In this document: piece after piece, positions 1 through 12,599 of the stretch
How positions within the stretch are numbered: the first letter of the stretch is position 1
How the letters are laid out: the number at the start of each line of letters is the position of its first letter
Origin: Rhabdornis inornatus
Lineage: Eukaryota > Chordata > Aves > Passeriformes > Rhabdornithidae
Direction of reading: 5' to 3'
Assembly (NCBI GenBank): GCA_013397075.1
Contig: VWZS01004498.1
Coordinates: 766,268 to 830,267, forward strand
DNA length: 64,000 nt
Notes under the pieces: model-generated
What the model saw: the letters and a program-made list of their open reading frames with translations, nothing else
Database searches by the model: none
Told to the model about the DNA's origin: nothing
Made by a program: the position numbers and the translations under genes

Positions 1-180
1 GGTGCGGGCGGCGCGGTGCCCTCCCTGCAGGGGGCGCCGTGCGGGCAGGGCGGGCGGCGGCGAGCGTGCCCCCCCCGCCCCGGGACACGAGCCTTGGCGT
101 ACGACGCGCGTGGCCCCTCACGGCCTGCGCACCCCCCACCCACACCTTGAGCGCTGTGCTGGAGCTGGCTTGAGGCGAGC
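1..180. promoter_or_regulatory. CpG-rich edge, possible CpG-island promoter of the neighbouring gene
   Basis: Very GC-rich with many CpG and GC-box-like sites (GGGCAGGGCGGGCGGC, CCCCCCCGCCCCGGG), unlike the AT-rich rest of the window. In human, MAP3K20 follows RAPGEF4 in the same direction, so a minus-strand promoter of that gene is expected near here. No MAP3K20 coding exon is present in the window. The identity of the gene is inference from synteny only. Confidence 0.4.
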
Positions 181-388
181 GGAATGGAGCATCAACTTCT
201 CAGAATCACAGAATCACAAACTGTGCTAAGTTGGAAGCGGCCCACAAAGACCATGAAGTCCAACTCCTCGCCTTGCACAGGATGTGCCCAAGAATCACAC
301 CGTGTGCCTGACATTGGTGTCCAAACGCTTGTTGGACTCTGTCAGCTGTGAGCACTTCCCTGGGGAGCCTGTTCCAGTGCCCAACCCC

Positions 389-622
389 ACACTGTGTGAA
401 GAATCTTTTGATAATTTCCAGTCTAAAACTTTCCTGACACAACTTCAGGCCATTCTCTTGGGTTGAGTCGCCACTGAGAAGAGATCAGTGTCTGCCCCTC
501 TGCTTCCTCTCTCAAGGAAGTTGTAACTTCAATGAGGTCTCCCCTTGGTCTCCTCCAGGATGAGCAGACCCAGTGCCTTCAGCCGCTCCTCATACAGCTC
601 CCCTCAAGGCCGTTCACCATTG
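389..622. repeat. 234-base exact direct repeat, copy 1
   Basis: Identical to 900-1133 (offset 511). It ends directly at the N in position 623. The repeated unit is CR1 sequence. Confidence 0.95.
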
Positions 623-623
623 N

Positions 624-898
624 CCGCCGCCTTCCTCCGCCCAGCCTAACGCGCACCCACCGCGCCGCCGTCCCAAGCGCTGCCTCCGCGGGGGGCGCTT
701 CACTGTCCTCACCTTTCCCGAGGGGCTCCGGGCTGGCGGGACCCGAGCGGCGCCGATCCCGGAGCCGGCGAGAGAGGCTACAACCGGCGCGATCGCGTCT
801 CCCGCTCCGTCCCCCGCGCTTCCGGTTGGTGCCGGGAGCCGGAGCCGCCGCCGCCCCCGCACCGCCTCGCAGCGGCGCCACCCCGCGCTCCGCGCCGG
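624..898. other. GC- and CpG-rich insert bounded by single N characters
   Basis: 275 bases, very rich in CpG (GGCGGGACCCGAGCGGCGCC, CCCGCGCTTCCGGTTGG), in the middle of a CR1 element and bounded by N at 623 and 899. It looks like promoter or 5' UTR sequence placed here by gap filling, not a natural insertion. Confidence 0.7.
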
Positions 899-899
899 N

Positions 900-1133
900 A
901 CACTGTGTGAAGAATCTTTTGATAATTTCCAGTCTAAAACTTTCCTGACACAACTTCAGGCCATTCTCTTGGGTTGAGTCGCCACTGAGAAGAGATCAGT
1001 GTCTGCCCCTCTGCTTCCTCTCTCAAGGAAGTTGTAACTTCAATGAGGTCTCCCCTTGGTCTCCTCCAGGATGAGCAGACCCAGTGCCTTCAGCCGCTCC
1101 TCATACAGCTCCCCTCAAGGCCGTTCACCATTG
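900..1133. repeat. 234-base exact direct repeat, copy 2
   Basis: Identical to 389-622 and starts directly after the N at 899. Removing 623-1133 or 389-899 would restore a continuous CR1 fragment. Confidence 0.95.
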
Positions 1134-1545
1134 CTGTTGGCTTTCTTTGGACACTCTCTAACAGCTTTATAACCTTCTTATATTGTGGTGCCTGAAATTG
1201 CCCCCAGCACTCAAGGTGAGGCCACACAAGTGCAGAGCAGAGGGGGACAATCACATCCCTTGCCTGGCTGGCGATGCTGTGCCTGATGTACTCCAGGACA
1301 CTGTTGGCCCTCCTGGCTTGGACTGACCAGGGAGGATGGCCTCTGGCAGAGTGGCTGTTTGCTTGTTGGTCAGCTGTGCCAAACTTGGGAAGAGCCTCTG
1401 GACTGAGCAGGGCCTGTTCTCTCTGGTGTTTCCACTGGACAAGTACAGCCCAGCCACTGCAGGTGGAGGGAGTCCAGGCATGGGGATGCACTGCCATGGC
1501 CACAGCTTCGGAAGCAAAAGCTTCTTCCTTCCAGGGTTCCTGCTT

Positions 1546-2357
1546 CTGTGACAGGTAGTATGGTTAAATTTTTTACCAAAATGGCTAGAAGAAGGTAAAA
1601 AAATAACCCTGCTTCATTGTTCTTGTGCCTTGGGGACTAGGGTGGTGTTTTCCCAAGATGCAGCATATTTAAGTCCTGCGTGTCACTTGTGATTGCCATG
1701 ATGCTGTGGGTGAGGGTTTGGAGGTCCCAAGAAATAGGAAGGGAGCAGGTTTGCTCCTACAGCCAGTCCTCCTTTCAGGAAAAATGGAAGAAGAGGAGGA
1801 CTTGATTGGCAATTACCCCAACTCTCGTACATACTCCCTGGCTGTCCAGGTCAGAAATGAAACAGCCATACAGACTGCTTCTTATCCGAACATTTTAATG
1901 GCATTGAGATATTCTACTGTTGCAGAAAACGTTTTGCAAATACTGTTTCAATAAAACAACTCACTGGTATCACACTTAAAGGAAGAGACTCAAAGGACTT
2001 GGGGGGCAAACAAATTTTCTATTGAGGTAAGCACATCACATGGCTGTGACAGCGCATTTTCTGTATGATACAATTTATCGTGCAAGACTCAGTGCCTAGC
2101 GCTGATTTACTCTCCACTCCCCAGGTCATCTACTGCTGACAGTACATTGGGATTTTATATTCTTTGGAGAACTGAAGCTCCTCACTATCTCTCATATTTG
2201 ACCATTGTTACATGCATGTGTAGATCTGCCATATAAAACTGGTCGTGTAGCACAATGATTCACAAAGAGTTGTGCAGCATCCCACTGAACCATATCCATT
2301 AATTGTATATCTCAAAGCTATATGGTGGAAGAACAGTTTATTGATTAATGAAATATA
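1546..2357. other. Intergenic sequence between CR1 and hairpin
   Basis: Moderately AT-rich with no recognised gene. A plus frame at 1706-1954 ends at an AATAAA-containing stretch near 1950 but has no recognisable motif. Confidence 0.5.
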
Positions 2358-2453
2358 AGTATTTAATGGATATCAGAGGCTTTCCCCCATGTTGTATTAG
2401 TTTGGCACAACTAATAAAACATGGGGAAAAGCCTCTGATATCCATTAAATACT
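2358..2453. repeat. Near-perfect 96-base hairpin (45-base arms, 6-base loop)
   Basis: The left arm 2358-2402 begins AGTATTTAATGGATATCAGA and the right arm 2409-2453 ends with its complement. 43 of 45 positions pair, and the loop is TGGCAC. Immediately after the right arm, AATATCCATTAAAAGTACTA repeats part of the arm (2454-2473). It could be a MITE-like element, a small RNA hairpin or a local inverted duplication. It has no similarity to CR1. Confidence 0.9.
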
Positions 2454-5400
2454 AATATCCATTAAAAGTACTAATACTTTCTGTGCTTAAAATAAAACAT
2501 TTCACTGAACCATAACAATAGGAGTAAAGTTCAGCAAGATCTTAAGCACTCAGTGCAGAAAGTATATGAAGACAGCAAGAAAGTAAAAAAGCAGGCAGTG
2601 GTGACCCCCTTTTGCCCACCAGATAGGGTCAGTATTGCCAGAACAAGCAGTGAAGGAGGTCAGCATGCTTTGCTTCCCCTGGATACTGCAGTTTCAGGCA
2701 CTTCTTGTCTGATCTGAGAGTGCTCGTGCTTTCTTATGAACTGATATGTAGTGAGCTTAGAGAAGTCTCCAGTCAAAACTGCCACATTTTAAAGGAACAC
2801 ACAAATATCAAACACAAATCACATGAAACTATGCTCTGGAGGAGGAGAGGTGCCACATACTTAGTCTCTTAAATGCTGTAACTAAAGTGTTTCTCCTTCC
2901 TCTCAGAGGCAATTGCCAATTAGTCAAATGATTTTAAAATCTCTTTGAATGTTAAATCACCTGTTTCATGGGCATTTTCCTTAAGCACATGCATTCAGAG
3001 GTCAGTTGCCTACTGTGCTTTGTCTGGGCATTTTTTTTTCCATGGCTGCATATCTGTAGAGCAGGGATTTACCATATGTGACTTTAGGCCCTGGGTGCAG
3101 GGCCTAAATAAACTATTCCAGTAGCATATGAGAAATGAAGGGGTGGTTAATATTTCCTACTTCAAGAGTAGGAGTGCAGAGTCTGCACCAGGCAATGTGT
3201 TAACATGCCACTTGTTTGAATCACATAATTGCACCTGGTCTAGTAGAGGACAAGTAAGAAAAAGCAAAGAAGTCTACGCAAGGACTGTCCAACCCCAGTG
3301 CTTCACTGTTGTGAAGCTGAAACTATTTCAACAAGGTTTTAAGTGTGCATTTTGGGGCTTGTACTCTTTCTCCCCTCTGGGTAGTGAGACTGGGTATTTT
3401 CAAGTTGTATTTCCATTATCATGAAAATTAAATTAAAAATAGCTAGAAAAGATCAGAAACCAGTGCAATGGCAGCTTCTTAAGTGGTCATACTACTATGT
3501 AGAACAGTGAGCCAACACATGAGGGTATGTTCTCCCTCCTTTCTAAGGCAGCAATCTCAAACAGAGAAACTCAAAAGTTACCTCTGGAGAGCTCAAGCCT
3601 AATCTCAGCTTTCTTCAATTGACATGGGACAGGCAGAAATAAAAATATTTAAAAGCTAACAAAAGTTATTCTAAAACCACAAAAATTGGAAAAGGATAAA
3701 GGCAATTGTAGCAACTTTTAACTCAATTTTAGAGTTGAAAGGATTCATATGAATCGTCTCTTTACATCTCATTACAGGTTGTGTAATGATGTCTCACCAC
3801 CTTACAACATGGAAAATACAGTATCATGCATACGTCCAGGTGGTTTAAATCATCCTGCCTGCCAAAAGCACAAGGCACAGCCCTGCCCTGCCTGCCCAGC
3901 CCTGTTCCTGCTGCTGTGCTGCCCATTTCACCTTCTGCCAGCATGGTGTTTGCACGGGGAATTGGGCTGTGCAGGAGAAGCTACTGCAGAGAAAACAAAT
4001 CAGTTTTCACACAGAGCAGAGTGCAGGTCATCAGGCAATTGCACAAAGACTCATGCCAGCTCAAAGGCAGGAAAGGAGCAAGGGCTGATAAAAGCAGCTG
4101 AGAGGGGATGGAGCCTGGAAGTGCTTTTTTAGCAGCGTGGTGGTTTATGCCAGTTTAAACTGTATGTGAAACTCTAGACACAGATAATTTGGAGGTGGAC
4201 ACCTGCTCCGTATTTTTCAGTTCTCCTTCAAGACTGGCCCAGAGTTCATCTCAGGCTTAATACAGAGATTTCTTTGAAACATGGCTGCTTCTTTGGTTGC
4301 TATGGCTTGTTTCCATTTCTAGCTTAAAAAATTGGTCAGAAAACATGGCAGAATTCATGCCTGGGATATACTGGGAAGATTGTACACACTGCTATAGAAG
4401 ATGTAGCACTAGTGTATGCTAGTGTTAATCTAGATAGTTTGAGCAATGTTAGCTGTAACTACATGGTGGCATTAGGTTTATGCCATTTGTTCCATCAGGT
4501 TTGTGATCTGGAAGAGGTGGACAAATGGCTCACCTGAAAGCCCTCTCTACATTATTTTTGCTTGCTTTCCAGACTGGAATACATGCAGGTATGTCTACAA
4601 ATGCTGCAATCACACACCTCTGCAGTTACACCCCAAAACATAACTAGCAGGATTGGTTTCATGACTAAAGAAAATTTGCATGGTACTGCTAGCCAAAATA
4701 AGCTGCCTTTTCATTTTCTGTGTGACAACAAGTGGAAAATCTAAGGAATTGTCTTTGGAATTGGCTCAGAGGCAATCTTTCCATTCCTGGTGTACATGAG
4801 GTGGTGTGTGTGCACCCACGAACACTAGCCTGATACTGCACACATTTCCCATGCTCACACAGCCGAGACTGTGATTCCTGTTTGCTTTGGTGTCCTGTGG
4901 GAAATGGCTTCTACTTGTCCTTCATGGGGAATGAAGAAAGAGCTTGTACCAACCATCATCCATCTATGAGACTCATATTTGTTGTTTTCTTACCTGTTGT
5001 TTTTTTTTAAATTTTTAAATAAGGATTTTATGAAAGTGCCTATATGATATATTTAACATGAAATTATAAATATACTATTAAATATAATTAATTATAATTG
5101 AGCACAAAATTATTTAACATAGATCAGAATGATTAAATACAGACATGTGGCAGAATATGCTTGTGTGCAATGGGTGTGGATCAAATACCTGCTTTGTGCA
5201 CAATGGTTTTCAGAACTGGCAGGTTACAGCTTGTACACTGTCTTTTGATCAGGCATGTGTGGAGTGTAAAAGCACATATAACTTCTACAAAAATGTCAAT
5301 ATAATTAGTAATGAGACAGCCATGAGATGGCAAAATATTAACAAGAAATCCAATTCTTGATTGTTTTACAAGAATGGTTTTCTTATCTTTTTCTGGCACC

Positions 5401-8400
5401 ACAATTTTTAGCCGATCATTATACTCAGCTGTAATCCACTCACTAATACTCTGCTCAGCTACCATTTCATTACATACTTTTAATTGTATATATATAGCTC
5501 ATACTTCTTCTTATATTAAATTTTCTGGTCCAATGGACTTAATTTGTTGTTCTAATTTTGGCAGATTTTTTCTCTAAAATGTAATAAGCTTAACACTGCT
5601 TTCTTTGTTTTAGAGCTGTACTGAGTTTATTGTAGCTGTGCCCATTTGTGTTTTCTAATCCACATCACTCCAAGCTCCACTGAAGCAACAGTCCCTTCAT
5701 TTCTCTCTACATTTTTTCCCAATAGATTGCTTGGTCACAGAATTTGGGGAGAGGCAGGTACAATTCCCCCACCTCTGAGGACCACCAAGGGAAGATAACA
5801 ACACCTTCAAAAATTATTTAAAGCATAATATTGTATTTTCTTTATTAAAACCAATTATTAACAAACTATGTCATTTACCTTTCTTCTAAAGTAAATGCAG
5901 GTACTGGAATAATGAAAATTTTCGTCACCATTGGCAGGGAATTGGTTTGAATTACAAAGAAAATATTAACTCCTTTTAATGATGTACTATAGTATACAGT
6001 CACTTACATTTTTTGCTACTTGTTTAATTCACTGGACATTAATTAGAAACAAATCTGTCTACTGGAGATCACATCTTTTTTCTTTTTGTATTAGAGATTA
6101 AATAAAACTAGAAAACGTCCATAATATTAGACTGCCTCAGAAAAGCCATTACTGTAGATAAATCTGTTTAGCTGTATCATCTAAGCCCCTTTTCCTGTGA
6201 TTCCAAAAAGGGGTAATCAACTCCCCCAAAACACAAGCACACTATTAACAGTTTCTAGTTACGACAGGAGGGAAACAAAAATCCCTGCAAACTCTTATTA
6301 GTTTCTGGCAACAGTGCTAACTGATCAGGAGCACCACAAAGGAGTTACATGCCAGACAAGAGGAACAGGAGAAACACTAGGGCAGGAATTACAAATGGAA
6401 GGAAATGTTGTATTTCAAACAGACACTAGACAGCAACCTGCCAGTACTGCAGCCCTCAAGGGTCAATCCTACAGAGAATGAGGACATCTAAAGAAAACCC
6501 AAGGCAAAACTGTCTCTCTGTTATCTGAGAACATCCACAATGCTGCCGACAGTAGTCCTGTGCAGAAATAATATACACCTGTGAAAAAACACAAAGAGTC
6601 GGCAAATACAGATAGCAGGTTCACTTGCTGGCTCGGACAGCATCTGAAGAAAGAACTATTTAAAAACACAAGAGGTGGTGTTATAATGAGGAAACCATGG
6701 AGAGCAGAAAGCTTATGATTATTGACAGAAGTTGATTAAGAAATGGATTATTGTCTGTTAGGATGTTGAAATATCTACTGTCACCTCTATCCTACGTATC
6801 TTTATGTAAATTTCCTTTAATTGAGGTGTTCATTTACAATCATTATTTTCATTCGTAATGTGCTTTATTTGCATTTGAAAGCAAAAAGAGGAAAAAATTA
6901 AACATGACTGACTGACCCCTACCATGTGAGAAAGGGTTCGCTTTTTGTCACTCTGACCCAAATGGATTAGGGCCAGGAAAAAAAGGTCAAGCTCTTACCA
7001 GTACCCCCATGTGTCACGTTTTTATTACATGGAGTTTCCAAGAAAAAGATTCCAATTTGCGTCAGTAATTATTCATTCTTTATGCATTATCATGTCAATT
7101 TCTGAGTTTATTTTGAATTCAGAAATTACCTTTGAGTGCCAGGCCTATTAAAAAGCAACTCTTTGTGAAATACCCTTCAGCAGTTAGATGTAAGTGATAG
7201 ATTTTGTAGCTGTACACGCTCTTTTTTCCCTTTTAAGAATCTCCCTCTCTACAGCAGTCCCCCCATCACTCGAGTCATAAACCAGCAAGACCGTGGTTGG
7301 ATTATGCTCCTTTGTGGGTTTGCAAGTTGCTGCCTTAGGTAGAAGATGTCTGAGGGCTCTAATTGCTGAAGCAGTGTGCAGGGCAGGTGGGGTTGGAGCC
7401 AGTCTCCCCATGCTGTTGGACAGTGTGAGGTAAAACCGTGTGGCAACGTGCCCTGCGTGCCCCTCTAACACTGACCACAGCGAGAAGCTTCATGTCAGTT
7501 TTAGCCACCAGCCACATTAGAGAGCTCCCTGTCCTGTGGGAATTGGTTTGGGGCAGTGCTGCACCTTTCCAAGAGAGGCAGAAAGGTGAGGGTCCCCTCC
7601 AGCTGCTGAGGCCACAAATGTCATCACCCCAGCCAGGGGCTGCCCAACCCCACCACACTGCAATCGGGAGGCATCTGAGGTGCCAGGGGTTCCAGACGAA
7701 CAGCTACAGCCCTGGAGGCAGGGCTCCAAAGATAAGCTGCTACAGAACTTTCTGGTTTCGCAATTTTAATGATAACTTTTTAATCTGGTCATTATTTTCT
7801 TTGATTGCTAATACCTTGACCTCTGGTGGCAGCTGCTGCTTATGCCTGCTAAACTTTAATGCAGGCTACAGTAAAGAACATTATGATTATTTGAAAAGGC
7901 AGAGTGTAATGCATTTCAGATTAACAGTGAAAGAAAAGCTATTGAAGTTAGAGGTTCACTTTGCCGTATCACTCTATGCTGCTTTCCTATTATCAGTTTA
8001 AAAAATGAAATGAGAATAGCACATCTTTTAATTTCCTTCTACTATTACCTCTTGATTTGCATTCAGAGCTCCCAGAAGAAATACTGCTGAATTCAGAAGT
8101 AGTCTATTTAAGCTGCATGGTGTTTAAAAATTGCTGGAAGAGGTTAAGGTGCTCTATATTATGCAGTTGACCTTACTAAGAAGCTGTGTTAACAATTTAG
8201 ATTTATAATTTTGTTAATTTTTTTTCCCAAGTAAAATTCATTATCTCTTTTTGTACCCCTGAAGGTTAAATGTTTTGATTTCTAACTTATTTTGTAAGAT
8301 TTTTAAATTATATTTAAACTTCTTGTACTTAAAAGGTTGTGTTGCCAGTGTCTCTGAAAAGAAGCATTTTTTGTTTCTGTCTCTCTTTGTACCTGGTCTG

Positions 8401-11400
8401 AAGAGACTGTGTGCCTTCACAATATTTTACCTGGGAAGAAAGAACCCAAACCCTCCATCTGCAGAGTCCTGCAAATACATTTGAACTCTTTTATCTGGCA
8501 CTATCATATCTTTGTAGCCGACTGGGTTTGAACAAGGTGTCCATGGAAAATTTTTTGAATCCTGCCTTTACCAAACAGTTGCAGTCTCCTGGTGTGCAGG
8601 ATTCAAGCCTCCCTGGATTTAACCTTTGTTCTCTGCCTTTGTCAACACTGGGCCTAGTCATTGAAGAAAAGAATAAATCTTAACAAATCAACAATAGTGA
8701 AATGTGCCAGGGTAGGGAGAGCTGTACCTTGTGATTCTTTAGGCTCTGCAGCCCTAAACAGAGGTGTTTGTGCTCTCTACTGCTGCCTGAGCAAAAAAAA
8801 CCATCACAGTGGAACCCTGTAATGCCGAACATTTTCCAAAATGCCCAAGGTGTCGCCATCCTGGCTCAGTGGTTCCCAGCACTGAATATTTATTATGGAC
8901 ACAGCCTCCCGGTCATCTCTCATCTGAAAACTCATACTACAGTTATGACTCTGCCAGTAAATAAAACAGGACCAGGAGCTCTGGGGCTTGAGGCCAAGCA
9001 GCAAGGACCAGCCGTATCAGCACTGAATGGCCTGTGACCCTCAGCCATAATCATAATTTAGAACAGGTTTATATTTGTCCAGCCTGCTGTGTTGCAATGA
9101 GGAGGGGGCTGTGCTGCAGCATTTATGCTGTTCATGCAAGTGTGTGTGACGGAGGTGCAGAGCACCTTGGGTCCCACTGGAGATCTGTGGGGGCAGGATG
9201 GAGACAGGACAGACAGCTCTGTAGTTTCCCCTGGAAATGGCCCTGCTGCATGACCCCCAAGTCATGGCTGGACACTCTTCTGCAGGGGTAGCTGGCAAGG
9301 GCCAAAACCAGGCCAAGTGCTGCCACTAAAGCAGGATGGACCATGAGCAGGGCAGTGCTGGGGACTGCCCCACTCCCTGAAGCCAGGCCTGCAGACCAGC
9401 CTGAGAGTCAGCAGCAAGGAGGTGTCTTCAGTGGAGCAGGAACAAGCTGTGACTCGCAGCTGCAAGCACAGGGTGAAGTCAGGATGGACGTTTTGACATT
9501 TCAGTGTTTCTTGAATTCCTATTAATTCTCCACTCTAGTGCAACAGTTGCTTAGACTTGCTACAGCAAGAGCAATATATTGACAGCTCCTTCCTGTTGTA
9601 AAGTCAACACAGAGAGCAAGGGAAGCCCAGGACAGATCCTAGAGCCGGAAGGTAATTTTATTCATCTAATCTCTAGGTATGTAGACAGTGATCAGAACCA
9701 TAGCAACTATCTGAGCCACTTGAATGAGTTAGATACAGAGATAGCAACACTTATTATTTATACAGCACCCTTTATTGCAAAATTAAAAAATGTCAGATAC
9801 CAGTTTCATTGAGTAGGTAAACCGCATTCATTTGTTGATATGGAGGTGCCATAAAACCTCTGTTTGTATCACTGGGATACAACTACACGATAGAGACTGT
9901 TGGCAACAAATAAGTAAAACAGTTAGAAGTTCTAAAGAAGAAAGAATAAACCAAGGGGATAAAAACATACTAAACGGATGAAGAATTGGTCTATACTCAG
10001 AGCCAAGCCAAAACTTGGCAGCTTTATAAACCAGCTAACACAGAAATAAATGAAAGTCCAAACAATAGGAACAAACCTGGAACAAATAAAATCATGAACT
10101 CAGAAATGTTATCAATTGATTGCAAAGATAAAAATGCTTGTTGAATTAATTGTGTCCCTGTAGTTTATTCTACTGCAAACTTTGCTTCTGGGAAGATTCT
10201 GTATCTGAAAAAGCCATATGAAGTATATTTGTGAACAGCACAAATGGAAATAAATATTTCTCACTTGAAATAATAAGACACAAATTTGTCTCTATGTTAT
10301 TAGCTGGTTTTCCTCTGAATCATCCTGAACTTCTAGTCAGACAGCAAAGTTAAAATAAATTATTTCATCATGCTGCAGAATATTTCTTAACTGTGTAATT
10401 CTTTCCTTTGCAGAATGCAGGTACCAAGCAGATTGTGGTTCTATGTGTCAGCATTTCCTCAGTGACTCTCAGCTTCTGCAGAATTTATGTTTTGACTAAA
10501 AGAATGTAATTATTTTTATAGATTAAAAAAATCTGTATGTGTATACTGATTCCACACAGTCCTGCTCAATGCCAAAAAAAATATACTCTGCGTCCAAAGC
10601 AAAATGTAGACTATATCAATGAGGTCATCTCTGAAGCCTAATTATGAGATAATAATTGCAACTTCTAATTTCAGGCTTAATCAGTTTTATGACATCCAGC
10701 TTCACAGCGCAGAACCAGTGTGAATAGGAAGGACTTCTGCCATTTGAACATTGTCAGTCCCTTGGCATGCACTTGGCCACCATCTGGGCTTGCCCAGCAG
10801 TAGTACAGCCATCCCCAGGTACATTCAGGAGGGGAAAGGACACATGCCAGACCAGCTCTCCCCTCATGGCTGCAGCCCTGAGAGACCTCCCTGTGGTCAT
10901 TGAACCTAGAGGTCTCTCAAGTGCCATATTAGCCAAGCCCTTGAGTTTGCCAACCTGAGGTAAAATCCAGCCCAAGATAAGGTAACTTGTAGTGCTCACA
11001 TTAGTGACTGAGCAGGACAAATTAGTCAGATAGCTAAAATTAAGAATATATCCCTTCTTTATTTAAACCCCTCCAATTTAAATGTTTTCTCCTGAGAAAC
11101 AAATGAGGTAACAAATGTTAGACCACAGTGTTGCCTCACTGCCAGACTGTCATCCCCCGTGGCAGGGATGGATCTGACTGGCTTTAATCTCATCATCCAT
11201 CTCTCAGTGCATGAAGACCAACTGCAGGTTTGAGGCCCAGCAAATGACAAGCCAAGTTTGATATATCAGCCAATTAGTAGCATTGGTATTTACACAGGAA
11301 TGAAAGTGCAAATAAGGCCAGTGACTAAACCTTTCCAGTAATTACATTTAATAAGGTACTGCATGTTATTTACAGAAAAGATAGATCACACAACTTTTAC

Positions 11401-11532
11401 ATGTAAATGCACACAGAGTGTGAAGACAAAAGCTGCAGTCTCATAACATGCTAAACAAAATAAATAAACCAGAATTATTTTGGCACAATAACTATTACAT
11501 AAATAAATATTTTAGAACATAATGAATTGACA
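2454..11532. other. 3' flank of RAPGEF4, no gene recognised
   Basis: About 9 kb of AT-rich DNA. No convincing exon on either strand. The longest frame is 7438-8001 (+), whose composition changes abruptly and has no recognisable motif. A minus frame at 5181-5465 reads as protein-like but was not identified. An inverted repeat TGAGAGACCTC ... GAGGTCTCTCA is near 10878-10919. No CR1 tail was seen here. Confidence 0.6.
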
Positions 11533-11538
11533 TTTATT
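11533..11538 (-). terminator. Candidate polyadenylation signal for RAPGEF4
   Basis: AATAAA on the minus strand, the first canonical hexamer downstream of the stop codon. A second one lies at 11063-11058. The hexamer is common in AT-rich DNA, so this is a positional inference. Confidence 0.4.
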
Positions 11539-12471
11539 TACAGTCTACTGAAAGTGCAAACAATTGGCTGAAAATTGAGATATTTGTAAATGCATAAGAC
11601 CAGAAAATGTGTTAACCAGCCACGATTAATCCTAGCTGAAGTTTAAGGTTTTAATGTCCAGGAAAATATTATCTTGAAATCCATGTATGCATATTGTGCT
11701 CTTTTTGAACCGGTCCTTTGCTACCTCTAATGCTATTCATTTTGATGACCTTACTTTTTAACTGAATTTTGTAAAAACCTGGTTGGCAATTTAAAAAGAA
11801 GGAAGTAAAATGTAAACACTGATAAATCTATTTATCATTCAAAATATTTTCAGTCCTGTCAGTTTTCTGAAATGGCCACACTGCTTCTAGTAGTAGATAG
11901 TATAATTAAGATTAGGAATTTTTCTTAGCATTTGTTGTATTTAAAATGGAAATATTTGCAAGTTTTCTCTGAATGGAACTATACCTTGAACTGCTCTTGA
12001 ACCTACATTATTCCATCAGATCCATCCATCTTCTATTGAGGTCAACAGTAGCTGAGCAAGCTAAACTGATGATCAGTTTTGGTCCTGACCTGAAGCATAA
12101 ATAATAAAACACAGATTCTTAATTAGGGAGAAGAACTCACTACCTACCTTAGAACTGTTACAAGTTTTTGTGCATTTCCCACTAACTATTCTATTTTATC
12201 TTTTGCTTTTCTTAAATCCATATGAGATATCACTTACTACACTTTAAGATGAATTAACGGCTCAGAATATGGCCACCCATACAGCTACAGTGCATAAATT
12301 CTTCCTCAGCCAAAGTTCTCCAGCAGGCTGGTACATTGTGCGTTGCCTAAGACCTTAGAGTATGTTTTTGCTTATTTTTCTGTAGTGGCAGTGCAGTAGC
12401 AGAGAAAGTGAAGTTCTTAACAAGTGACCTTGAGAGGATAAAAGATCATTTCTCATCATTGCTTCAAATGT
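11533..12471 (-). other. RAPGEF4: Probable RAPGEF4 3' UTR
   Basis: AT-rich sequence directly after the stop codon. The first AATAAA on the minus strand after the stop is at 11538-11533 (TTTATT on the plus strand), giving a UTR of roughly 0.9 kb, similar in size to what I remember for mammals. An ATTAAA variant is at about 11654-11649 and a further AATAAA at 11063-11058, so the true end may vary. No transcript evidence is available. Confidence 0.5.
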
Positions 12472-12599
12472 TTATGCTCGGCGCGGTTCCAGTCGGTGAG
12501 ACATCTGTGATAAAGTTCTCTGGTTGTCAATCACATTTAATTGCCGCACGTAGCTCCGAACATCCTGATGGTTTTTATTAGTTAGGGCTGCATCAGGAT
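12472..12599 (-). CDS. RAPGEF4: RAPGEF4 last coding exon with stop
   Basis: 128 coding bases. Two bases complete asparagine, then [41 protein letters not shown] and a TAA stop (bases 12474-12472). This is the end of the CDC25 domain and the conserved EPAC2 C-terminus, with alanine where mammals end in proline. Acceptor caccag after a pyrimidine-rich run. The exon continues as 3' UTR. Confidence 0.97.

Larger units (their letters stand above)
201..1545 (-). mobile_element. CR1 LINE fragment, minus strand, split by an assembly artefact
   Basis: The 3' tail is at 201 (CAGAATCACAGAATCACAAA reversed). It runs rightward through the 3' UTR into ORF2; the minus frame at 1090-1503 contains VIVPLCSALVWPHLECWGQF, APQYKKVIKLLESVQRKPTA and MVNGLE, the CR1 reverse-transcriptase C-terminal region, with stops removing the rest. 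The element is interrupted at 623-899 by two single N characters enclosing 275 GC-rich bases, and 234 bases of it are present twice. The upper limit is approximate. Confidence 0.85.

Noticed and set aside
7438..8001. 187-codon plus-strand ORF downstream of RAPGEF4
   Set aside because: The first half is GC-richer and low in order, the second half AT-rich; there is no recognisable domain, no splice or poly(A) context, and no sign of coding constraint visible by eye. Probably a chance ORF.
1..12471. Exons of MAP3K20 on the minus strand
   Set aside because: Expected from synteny, but no kinase-domain or N-terminal coding exon was found; only CpG-rich sequence at the edge is compatible with its promoter.
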